A DNA stretch of 64,000 bases. It comes from Vitreimonas flagellata. GTDB lineage: Bacteria > Pseudomonadota > Alphaproteobacteria > Caulobacterales > Aquidulcibacteraceae. Within the stretch, counting starts at the first letter, position 1. Each line of letters starts with the position of its first letter. Made by a program: the position numbers and the translations under genes. Positions 34,671-42,374 of this stretch are shown piece by piece. The notes below the pieces were generated by a model that did no database searches, was not told the origin of the DNA, and worked only from the letters and a program-made list of their open reading frames with translations. The stretch spans positions 965,001-1,029,000 of the forward strand of contig NZ_SBJL01000001.1 of assembly GCF_004634425.1 (NCBI RefSeq), given 5' to 3'.

Positions 34671-35306
34671 CTAGTGATCCACAGGTTGCGCCGCAAACTC
34701 CCGGAGCACCGTTCGCCAAGTCTGACCAGCTTGCGCCTCTGTCGTCGTCGCATCAGCAATCGGCGCAGAGACAAGTTGCTGCACGTACCATCCGTTACGT
34801 TCGCTCATTGCGAGACGCAGATACCGGTCCTCGCCGCCAATGTTGGATCGCAGTCTGTGAATACGATAGTGTGGCAGACCTTCCGGTGATGACTTGTCCG
34901 CAGCGCTGGGCTCACCTTCCCACGCCCGCGCGTTGGGATCGCCCTCATTTAATTGAGCAACTGCGCTCGCGAAGGCAATGTCGAGCGTTGTCGGTTCGCG
35001 AAACTGCACGGCGACCCACGCAACTAGCGTGTCGCCTGAAGTCGTTGAGCACTGCGCTCCGGCGTTCAATGCGCTCGCTGGAAAGACGTCAAACTCGAAT
35101 GCGCCCTCAGCCGGAAGCAGGCAAAGCATACCGCTGGGCACGTGTCGAATGGCTGGATACTCATGCGTGCTCGCGTCGGCAAAATCTGGAGCGCCGCGCT
35201 GCTCTAGTAAGCGACCGGCGATCTCACTGTGTTTGGCGAGCTCTGACTTCGCACATGCCGACAGCATTAGCGCGATGGCGACAAGCAGACGCAAATGATC
35301 CCCCAC
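34671..35306 (-). CDS. Lipoprotein of unknown function
   Basis: A 211-residue protein with a lipoprotein signal (LLVAIALMLSAC, Cys near residue 18) and a mature domain of about 190 residues with no motif I recognise. The GTG at 35306 is chosen because AAGG lies six bases upstream and because the signal peptide begins there. An earlier ATG would put 25 charged residues before it. It stands alone between tspO and the barrel gene. Base composition is slightly less GC-rich than its neighbours. A periplasmic, membrane-attached location is likely. Confidence 0.65.
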   Translation of the reverse strand: MGDHLRLLVAIALMLSACAKSELAKHSEIAGRLLEQRGAPDFADASTHEYPAIRHVPSGMLCLLPAEGAFEFDVFPASALNAGAQCSTTSGDTLVAWVAVQFREPTTLDIAFASAVAQLNEGDPNARAWEGEPSAADKSSPEGLPHYRIHRLRSNIGGEDRYLRLAMSERNGWYVQQLVSAPIADATTTEAQAGQTWRTVLREFAAQPVDH

Positions 35307-35510
35307 GATTAACCTTAACCCGCGTTTAGTGCAGGCCCGTGGGACGTATCTTCGCCAATTGCCTGACGCATGAGATGGCATTCCCTCCTCGCACGAAGCC
35401 GACCGCGCTCACTCGCGAGATCGAGACCTTGATCGCTTGAGTAGAGAATTACCGTGAAATCCCCCACTCCTCGTGTTCCCTAGATCAAATTATCTTCCGG
35501 GGAGCCGTTG

Positions 35511-36305
35511 ATGCACACGCGCGTGCGAGTGATCGCTGTTTCAGCTTTGGTCGCGCTTTGGTCCTTCGTTAACCCAGCCGAGGCGGAGACGCGGCTGAGC
35601 TTCTCCACTGGAGTTGATTACTCGAGTGGTAAATACGGCGCTGAAGAAGAGACCGAGGTCATCGCTGTTCCGTTCGGCGTTCGTCTCACCGTCGATGATT
35701 GGACCATTCGAGCCTCGAGCGCCTATCTCCATGTAGATGGCCCCGCCGATGTCAGCGAGGATGGCGAGACCGGAGACGGAACGGGCGCTGTCACACGCGT
35801 CGGCGCCGACAAAGGTCTTGGCGACACACATCTGTCGGTCGAACGGGCTTTTAGGCGCATTGGCGGCTCAAGCGCCTACGCGGAGATCTCTGCGCGCGCC
35901 AGACTACCTACTGGCGACGAGGAACGCGGCCTGGGCGTCGGTACTGTCGATTATGCGCTCGTTGCGGAAGTCGGCGTCGCCACAAACGCAGGCGGGGTTT
36001 ATGTCAGCGCGGGTCATCGCTGGTTGGGACAGCGGGACGAGGGTCCCGAACGGCAAGATGGCGCCCAAGCGAGCGTGGGCGCCTGGGTACCCGTCGGCGG
36101 TCGAACACGTGTTGGCGCATTCGCAAATTGGCGCGAGGCTTCGGTTGAAGGAAACGATGAGCCCGCTAATGCCGGTGCTTATGTTTCCTACCGCATGAGC
36201 GAGCGGCTCCGCATCACCCTCACCGCAAGCGGTGGATTGTCCGACGCAAGCCCTGACGCGATGGTTGGAATCCGGTTCAACTGGTTGCCAGGCGCTCTCA
36301 ACTGA
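35511..36305 (+). CDS. Predicted outer-membrane beta-barrel protein
   Basis: A 264-residue exported protein. The signal peptide is cleaved near AEAE (residue 26). The mature part is made of alternating amphipathic strands with loops rich in Gly, Asp and Glu (RLSFSTGVDYSSGKYG, then ARLPTGDEERGLGVGT and YVSYRMSERLRITLTASGG). This pattern is that of a 10- to 12-strand barrel such as the DUF3187/transporter-type proteins. It ends in FNWLPGALN rather than a terminal Phe. GGGGAG lies six bases before the ATG. It converges with the SCO-cytochrome gene, 15 bases apart. Confidence 0.7.
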   Translation: MHTRVRVIAVSALVALWSFVNPAEAETRLSFSTGVDYSSGKYGAEEETEVIAVPFGVRLTVDDWTIRASSAYLHVDGPADVSEDGETGDGTGAVTRVGADKGLGDTHLSVERAFRRIGGSSAYAEISARARLPTGDEERGLGVGTVDYALVAEVGVATNAGGVYVSAGHRWLGQRDEGPERQDGAQASVGAWVPVGGRTRVGAFANWREASVEGNDEPANAGAYVSYRMSERLRITLTASGGLSDASPDAMVGIRFNWLPGALN

Positions 36306-36320
36306 ACACGCTTTGCGGTT

Positions 36321-37265
36321 CTATTGTCGCCGTCGTGCGCGCGCCTCGTCTTGCTCGCGCAAATAGGTGATGACCGCATCCACTTCAGAGGGTGAGAGCC
36401 CCAAATTGGGCATAGGCAAATTGCGATAGCGGGGAAGCATCGCCGTCGCTGTTGGATCGCCCTCGGCTAACATCACGTCGGGCTCACGAATCCAACGCGA
36501 GAGCCAAGCGTTTGAACGCGCCTGCGTCACGCCGGCTAGGTCGGGTCCGAGCCGATCGCCCTCCCCGAGCGTGTGGCACGACCGACAACGGGTTCGATAC
36601 AAATATGCGCCGTTGGAGGTTTCCGTCACACGTCCCGCCACCGCATAAGTTTGCCGCGACTCACCGTCAGGCATGTGGTTTTGCAGACGGCTGCTTAGAA
36701 GGTTCGCGAGCAATTGCGGATTTTCGTACGCGGTACGTCGAATCCATTGTCCGGTGACTTCGTTGCCGACGATTATGTTCGTATCGTGCTCCGTGAGCGG
36801 TCTGCCAGGGTCAATCGGACGAACGCCAAGCCGGCGTTGAAGCAAGTCCACGTCTTCTCGCGATCCCGTCAAGAACGTCCATCCCGGCCCGACATCATAT
36901 GAGCGCATGAAGCGCCGCAACGATGCTGGCGTATCGCGCGCAGGATCCACCGAGATCGAATACATATGGACATCGCGCCCCACGCGATCGCCCAGGATTT
37001 GTTGGACACGCCGCAATTGGGCGGTGTCGAGCGGGCAGATGTCTGCGCACGACGTAAAGATGAAATTGATCGAGACAATCTTCCCGCGGATCAGATCATC
37101 ATAGAAACGCACCTGCCTCCCGTTGTGATCTGTGAGGACCACGTTCGGAAAATACTCGGCCCGCCAGCGCGTCTGCTGTGACATCGCCGATTGCGGCATC
37201 AAGGTGAGCGCCGTGATCGTGAGCGCCGATGCGATGCGCGCCCAGAGTCGCCACTTTCGCATCAT
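36321..37265 (-). CDS. SCO1/SenC-cytochrome c fusion protein
   Basis: A 314-residue exported protein joining two domains. Residues about 35-195 form a SCO thioredoxin fold with copper ligands Cys73 and Cys77 (CADIC) and His160 (EHDTNIIVG). Residues about 215-305 form a class I c-type cytochrome with haem motif CRSCH (Cys227, Cys230, His231) and a downstream Met-rich stretch (MLPRYRNLPMPNL) likely to hold the axial Met. It is coupled by an ATGA overlap to the multicopper oxidase gene upstream. A role in copper delivery to, or electron transfer from, that oxidase in the periplasm is inferred. Confidence 0.88.
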   Translation of the reverse strand: MMRKWRLWARIASALTITALTLMPQSAMSQQTRWRAEYFPNVVLTDHNGRQVRFYDDLIRGKIVSINFIFTSCADICPLDTAQLRRVQQILGDRVGRDVHMYSISVDPARDTPASLRRFMRSYDVGPGWTFLTGSREDVDLLQRRLGVRPIDPGRPLTEHDTNIIVGNEVTGQWIRRTAYENPQLLANLLSSRLQNHMPDGESRQTYAVAGRVTETSNGAYLYRTRCRSCHTLGEGDRLGPDLAGVTQARSNAWLSRWIREPDVMLAEGDPTATAMLPRYRNLPMPNLGLSPSEVDAVITYLREQDEARARRRQ

Positions 37266-39541
37266 TGCGCCGTCGGCAGATCGAGAGATGGCTCGTAATA
37301 CACGCCCTCCCAGTCTGCGATGGGCGTCGGGATCGCCACCGCCTGGCCGGGATTACGGTTGTCCCACCTGAGCAGCATCGAATGATCCTCGTGCATCGTG
37401 TTGTGACAATGCTCCATGTAGGTTCCGAGGAATTCGCGGAAGCGCAGAAGCACCTGCACGCGGCTTGTGGTGTGCGGGCCAGCCCCCACGCGGAACACAT
37501 CTTTCCGCGCACCGCGCTCCCAACTCGGCGGCGGGGCGCCGTCACGGCTCAAAATGCGCCCCTCTTCGAAGTGGACATGGACCGGATGCGCCCAGCCGTC
37601 GCCTGACTCAAACTCCCAGACTTCCCAGCGATTGTTAGTGGTGGCGACGGAGACGCGATGAGGATCCATGCCGAGGCCAACGTCCCCATCTACACGAATC
37701 GTCCACGGCATTTCGTCCGTGTTTCCAGTGCGGCCAAATTCAAATGTCCGCCGACGTGCATTGTTGATCTCGGTCTGCGATACTTGTGGCAGCGGCACCA
37801 TCTGACGGCCGCCCTCCTCGTACATTGCGGGATCCATACTCCGATCCACGCCACCATAAGCCTGCACGCGGAATTCCATGATGCGGCCAACGCCCGGATC
37901 GCCTTGGTAGCGACCGCTGAAGGCGTCCGCGATCGGCACCGTTTCGCGCGGGCGACGACCGTCACGGTGCTCAAGCAGATTCACGAGATAGAGCCGCGCG
38001 CCCGGTGTGAATTGGCTGAAATCGACAACGATGTCGTAGCGCTCAGCGATCGCTTGCTCCGGCAGCGACTGCGATTCCGAATTCGGGAAACGCACAGTGT
38101 GCTGCATGATGTTGCCATCATTGGCGATCATATGGAACGGCACTGGTTGCCCAAGCTGATTGACCAAGGCGAGTTGGAAATTTCGCGACACGCTGCCGTT
38201 CAGAATACGGAAGCGATAACGGCGCGCGCGAACATCCAAGTATGGCCGCCAGGTCCAATTCACCAACACTTGGTCGCCCAGGAAGCCATCGAGATTGAAG
38301 ATATTAAACCAGAGCTGGCCAGCGGAATCCCAGGCCTTATCGGCAATGACAAGATTCACATCGTAGTCGCGATTGCCCCAATCAAGCGCGGTGCCACTCG
38401 GGAAGCAAAGGTTTGGATTATTCGCGTTAGCGTAATTGCAGCGCAAACCTTCACGACCACGATCAATGGCGCTGTAGATATTCATCATCGCCGCATTGCC
38501 CTTGTACACGTTCTGCGCCGTGTAATCGAGCATGTGGTCGTGGAACCAAAGTGTGCTTTGCGTTTCGCGCCAATCGCCGCGGATGCGGGTGATGCCGCCA
38601 TTTCCGTCCGGATACCCTGCGCGATTGTCCGTGGCGCTGGTGTTGATCGTGTCGTGCCCCGCCAACACCATCGGCCAATGATAATCGTAGAATTGCCCAG
38701 GGAAGAAGAACGCGGCCGCAAACCCATCACTTTCAGCGGGATTGTGCCCGTTGTGTTGGTGGGTGGTGATCGTGTTGGCCCCGAAACCGTTGTTGGCGGA
38801 GGGATCAATTGGAAGCGTGTTGAAGTGACGGAAAAGAACCGGCTCGCCAATGCGGGCCATCAGCAGCTTAGGCGGCATCGTGCCGTCGAAGGTCCACACC
38901 GAATTACGATTTTGAATCGGAAAGTTGGGGTGAAAACGAACCTCGGTGCCGCGCGTCGTGCCGCCCCTGTAATAGAGGCCGCCATTACGACGGAACTCAC
39001 CGACGGCATAACCATGGCGCTGCCATGCATCGCGCAAACCGCGGTTCGCACGCGCGCCCGCTTGCGCCGATTGAAAATAGACGCGCGGATAAAACTCATC
39101 CCAGCGCTGGTGAGCAAACCATTCGCCCGGCGGCCGCCCCTCGACGGAACTCGTCGCGAGCGGGCGTACGCAAGACCCAACCAGCGTGGCCCAGTAAGAG
39201 CCACGCGTTTGGTTCGCCTCGCGCGTCGGTAAGGGCGACAAGGGTTGGCGCAAGAACGTATCAAGCGCTGCGCTGTTGGGCGTGCCAGCGCATCCATTCG
39301 CTGAAGGCAATGGCGTACACGTGGGGCAAGGCGCTGTCGGCACCGCCTGGGTGCCGAATTCCTCAAACAACATCAGCGGCTGACTGAAGGGCGTCGCCCC
39401 AAAGGTTGGGCTACGCGGCCCGCCAGTGGGAACATCGAAATCTTCTGCTTTTGCAGTCGGCGTGGTCAGAAGCGTCAAGGCGAGGGCGCCACCGACGATC
39501 AATTTTGCCGAATACCGACCAATCCCAAAAAGCGCGCCCAT
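37262..39541 (-). CDS. Large periplasmic multicopper oxidase
   Basis: A 759-residue exported multicopper oxidase (signal peptide to about residue 30, ending TAKA). All four copper-binding blocks are visible: THQHNGHNP, WFHDHM, HPVHVH and the type 1/type 3 block HCHNTMHEDHSM, which has Cys and a Met ligand. The protein is larger than laccase or CueO (about 500), with an N-terminal addition of roughly 150 residues. This resembles the big oxidases linked to metal or phenol oxidation. The ATG at 39541 is preferred (GGGGA upstream) over one 14 codons earlier. It is the first gene of a two-gene operon with the SCO-cytochrome fusion. Confidence 0.9.
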   Translation of the reverse strand: MGALFGIGRYSAKLIVGGALALTLLTTPTAKAEDFDVPTGGPRSPTFGATPFSQPLMLFEEFGTQAVPTAPCPTCTPLPSANGCAGTPNSAALDTFLRQPLSPLPTREANQTRGSYWATLVGSCVRPLATSSVEGRPPGEWFAHQRWDEFYPRVYFQSAQAGARANRGLRDAWQRHGYAVGEFRRNGGLYYRGGTTRGTEVRFHPNFPIQNRNSVWTFDGTMPPKLLMARIGEPVLFRHFNTLPIDPSANNGFGANTITTHQHNGHNPAESDGFAAAFFFPGQFYDYHWPMVLAGHDTINTSATDNRAGYPDGNGGITRIRGDWRETQSTLWFHDHMLDYTAQNVYKGNAAMMNIYSAIDRGREGLRCNYANANNPNLCFPSGTALDWGNRDYDVNLVIADKAWDSAGQLWFNIFNLDGFLGDQVLVNWTWRPYLDVRARRYRFRILNGSVSRNFQLALVNQLGQPVPFHMIANDGNIMQHTVRFPNSESQSLPEQAIAERYDIVVDFSQFTPGARLYLVNLLEHRDGRRPRETVPIADAFSGRYQGDPGVGRIMEFRVQAYGGVDRSMDPAMYEEGGRQMVPLPQVSQTEINNARRRTFEFGRTGNTDEMPWTIRVDGDVGLGMDPHRVSVATTNNRWEVWEFESGDGWAHPVHVHFEEGRILSRDGAPPPSWERGARKDVFRVGAGPHTTSRVQVLLRFREFLGTYMEHCHNTMHEDHSMLLRWDNRNPGQAVAIPTPIADWEGVYYEPSLDLPTAQ

Positions 39542-39690
39542 TCTGAATCCCCAGATTCCCACGACAGACCGCAGCGTCCGCACATGGAAACCAAGTAATT
39601 CTGGAACAATTTACCATGAAGCGAACGTAATTCGCCCATTAAGGGAATGGCTTATTTATCAATACATTGACGACTGTAATTGCAACCACT

Positions 39691-40371
39691 CTAAGGCGCC
39701 TCAGCGCCGTTTTGTGCAAGTGCGGCGCGTTCTTGGCTCACATCGAGCACCTCGACCCGCCCCAAATTCGCAATGGCGACATCAAGCGGTGAATGCGCCC
39801 CTGCCGGCGTATAGGCTTCATCGTCAGCAGCGACCGCACTGGCCACCATCCGCCAGGCGCCACCCTCATGGCGACATGCCAGCACGTCAGTACTGTGTTG
39901 GTCCCGCGTCAGCCTGAATTGTCGGCAAAATTCGCCCGCCTCGCTTTGTAATGACAGTACAACTTCGAATATTCCGAAGTCGCTTTCGTATACACGACCA
40001 CTGGACAATGTATTGAGCAAACGCGCTTGGTCTGCGGGTATCTCGTAAACAGCGTGCATTGGCGCGGCTTCGTCAACAATCCGGCCAATAAGGACGCCCA
40101 GCACCAACGCAGCAGCAACTGCCGCAACACGTGCGCCCCAATTGCGCCAAGCACGCTTTTGTTCACCGCGCAATATCATCGCGGCAATCGCGTCGGGCTC
40201 GCTTTGCACTTCCGGCGCTAGTCCACGTTTCAACAAAGCATCCGCCGCTTGCATGCGCCTCAAGCGCGTCGCAGCGCCGTTGTCGCGACGCAGCTTATCT
40301 TCCACATCAGCGCGCTGATCAGCGTCTAGCTCGCCATCGAGAAACGCACCGATCAACTCGTCATTGAGCAT
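39691..40371 (-). CDS. Anti-sigma factor, membrane-anchored
   Basis: A 226-residue protein. The cytoplasmic N-terminal helical part (LNDELIGAFLDGELDADQRADVEDKL) is typical of anti-sigma zinc-finger-like domains, but the HxxxCxxC metal motif is absent. One membrane helix lies at about 82-102 (VAAVAAALVLGVLIGRIV), followed by a periplasmic sensor domain of about 120 residues. The ATG at 40371 has GGAGAGG nearby and overlaps the upstream sigma-factor gene by 11 bases. It should bind and inhibit that sigma factor until a periplasmic signal is received. Confidence 0.85.
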   Translation of the reverse strand: MLNDELIGAFLDGELDADQRADVEDKLRRDNGAATRLRRMQAADALLKRGLAPEVQSEPDAIAAMILRGEQKRAWRNWGARVAAVAAALVLGVLIGRIVDEAAPMHAVYEIPADQARLLNTLSSGRVYESDFGIFEVVLSLQSEAGEFCRQFRLTRDQHSTDVLACRHEGGAWRMVASAVAADDEAYTPAGAHSPLDVAIANLGRVEVLDVSQERAALAQNGAEAP

Positions 40372-40891
40372 TTTTGCCTCTCCGTATTGGCACGACATCG
40401 CCGCGCTGCAGCGCGGTCGATAGCGCGGCACGGGCGCGCGACAACCGGCTCATAATCGTCCCAATTGGCACACCGAGCGTTTCGGCTGCCTCCGAATAGG
40501 AAAGCCCCTCAAGCACAACTAGAGTAAGCACCGCCCGTTGATCGGCATGCAATGCACCGAAGGCTGCACGGACCACGCGCATCTCGTCTCGCATCTCAAC
40601 GATCTCGCGTCCGTCTTCGCCCGCGACATCCATGTCGTCGAGCGTCTGAAACGGCGCATGCCTTTGCGCCCGCCGCATATCGATCCACCGGTTTTGGATA
40701 ATCTTGAACATCCATGAATCGAGGCGTCGCCCCGCCTCGAACGCCGCCCAATTGCGTAGCGCACGCTCCACGGCAGAATGTAGCAGGTCTTCCGCTGCTT
40801 CCTGTTGCCCCGCCAGCGCAAGCGCGAAACGTCTCAGCCGCGGCAGCAGCGACACGAGCTCCGTCCGGAAGGCGAGGCTGTCCTTTTTCAT
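40361..40891 (-). CDS. ECF RNA polymerase sigma factor
   Basis: A 176-residue group 4 sigma factor. Region 2 runs from about 10 to 85 (AEDLLHSAVERALRNWAAF, then LDSWMFKIIQNRWIDMRR) and region 4 from about 120 to 165, with LTLVVLEGLSYSEAAETLGVPIGTIMSRLSRAR as the -35-binding helix-turn-helix. It overlaps the anti-sigma gene and is divergent from an exported subtilase 97 bases away. The subtilase may be one of its targets. No convincing autoregulatory promoter was found. The subgroup is not assigned. Confidence 0.92.
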   Translation of the reverse strand: MKKDSLAFRTELVSLLPRLRRFALALAGQQEAAEDLLHSAVERALRNWAAFEAGRRLDSWMFKIIQNRWIDMRRAQRHAPFQTLDDMDVAGEDGREIVEMRDEMRVVRAAFGALHADQRAVLTLVVLEGLSYSEAAETLGVPIGTIMSRLSRARAALSTALQRGDVVPIRRGKNAQ

Positions 40892-40988
40892 CCCTCAGGG
40901 CGACTACGCTTGACGAGTATTTCTATTCCCGCACGGTATTATTCGCCTGATCTCCTGGCGTGGTGCATCAAGACGCGCGGTGGGTGAA

Positions 40989-42374
40989 ATGACGCGGCTT
41001 GTCTCTCTTGCGACGTGTGCACTTATCGTCACAGCGCTCAGCTTTGGATGGCCAGGAGCGGGGAACTCCTTCCTCGATGGCTCGTCCGCCTGGGCGTCGG
41101 GTCGCGATGACGCTGACGATGGCCCCGATCTGGACGACTATGACAATTCCGGCCCTGGGAATGGCGATTGGGAGCCGGGCGACGATGACGACTACGATTC
41201 AAGCGGCCATGGCGGCGGCGATGATTTCGACGACCAGCCCGATGACGACTCGAACTCCGGCCCGGGTGGTGGTGGGGATGACGGTCGTGACGAGCATGAA
41301 GCCTCCCGCAACATCCGTGGCGCAGATTATGATCAAGCTCAGCTCATCGAACACGTCCTCTATTCGATCGAATACGACGAGCACTGGGGCGAGTATCTAC
41401 CACACGAGGTCGTGCTCGTAGGCCACGCCGAAGACGTACGAACCGCACGCCGACTTGGCTTCCGACGCCTCAGCACACGGCGACTTACGTCCGGCGGCGT
41501 GATGGTGCGCCTGCGCATTCCTTCACGAACGCCTATTCCAGAGGCGCTCGCAATCCTCAGACACGCGGCGCCACAGGCGCTCGTGACGCACAACAGCATC
41601 TATCGCAGCTCCCAATCCTCGAGCGCGACGTTTGCATCCAGGCGATCGCGCGCGCCTGCGCGGCTCCAAGGCGCACTTGGCATTATCGACACGGGCGTCG
41701 ACCCCAACGCTCTACCCGTATCCAACGCCCTGCTGAGCCAGCGTGCGTTTGCCGGCCCGCGCAGCGTTGCGCGCACTCACGGCTCTGCTGTCGCCGCCAT
41801 TGCGGTGCAGAACGGCGCACACGTCCACGTGGCGGACGTCTTCGGTGAAAGCACCGACGGCGCTTTGGCCGCCTCTGCCGAGCGCATCGCCGCAGCCCTC
41901 GACTGGATGATCGCTAATCGTGTGGCGGTGGTGAATATCAGCGTGCAGGGACCTAGCAACGCCATCCTGGAAGAGATGGTTCGACGCGCGGTCGATCGCG
42001 GTCACATCATTGTCGCTGCCGCGGGCAATCGCGGCCCTGCCGCTCGTCCCACCTTCCCCGGCGCCTTTGACGGCGTGCTCGCCATCACAGCGATCGACGC
42101 CGAGGGCCAGCCCTACATCCGCGCCAATCGCGGCGACTATATCGATTTCGCTGCGTTTGGCGTCGACGTACCCGTGCAGCTGCAGAACGACGCAATGCAC
42201 GTCACCGGCACATCGTTCGCGGCGCCTGTCATTGCCGCACGCGTTGCAAAAGATCTGCACGAACCCTCGCCGACGCGCGCAATCGCCATCATCGCTGACT
42301 TGCAGCGGCGCGCCCACGACCTCGGAGACCCAGGACACGACAACATTTTTGGCTGGGGTGCTTTGCGCGACTAG
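40989..42374 (+). CDS. Exported S8 (subtilisin-like) serine peptidase with Asp-rich region
   Basis: A 461-residue peptidase. A signal peptide covers about 1-35, followed by an Asp/Gly-rich low-complexity segment at about 38-105, then a propeptide-like domain and the S8 catalytic domain from about 225. The catalytic Asp is in GIIDTGVDP, the His in RTHGSAVAAIA and the Ser in GTSFAAPV, with the oxyanion Asn in AAAGNRGPA. The Asp-rich stretch is likely disordered and may bind calcium. The ATG at 40989 is used. It is divergent from an ECF sigma gene, and its stop overlaps the stop of gspD by four bases. It may be a type II secretion substrate. Confidence 0.85.
   Translation: MTRLVSLATCALIVTALSFGWPGAGNSFLDGSSAWASGRDDADDGPDLDDYDNSGPGNGDWEPGDDDDYDSSGHGGGDDFDDQPDDDSNSGPGGGGDDGRDEHEASRNIRGADYDQAQLIEHVLYSIEYDEHWGEYLPHEVVLVGHAEDVRTARRLGFRRLSTRRLTSGGVMVRLRIPSRTPIPEALAILRHAAPQALVTHNSIYRSSQSSSATFASRRSRAPARLQGALGIIDTGVDPNALPVSNALLSQRAFAGPRSVARTHGSAVAAIAVQNGAHVHVADVFGESTDGALAASAERIAAALDWMIANRVAVVNISVQGPSNAILEEMVRRAVDRGHIIVAAAGNRGPAARPTFPGAFDGVLAITAIDAEGQPYIRANRGDYIDFAAFGVDVPVQLQNDAMHVTGTSFAAPVIAARVAKDLHEPSPTRAIAIIADLQRRAHDLGDPGHDNIFGWGALRD

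Noticed and set aside
37658-39232. Long open frame (over 500 codons) on the plus strand opposite the multicopper oxidase
   Set aside because: Composition is His/Ile/Arg-rich with no domain, and the opposite strand encodes a protein with all copper motifs; it is a GC-driven shadow.
40902-40929. GGAATA-N16-GTAGTC (minus strand) as an autoregulatory promoter of the ECF sigma gene
   Set aside because: It would place the transcript start almost at the ATG, leaving no ribosome site, and the motif is too loose.
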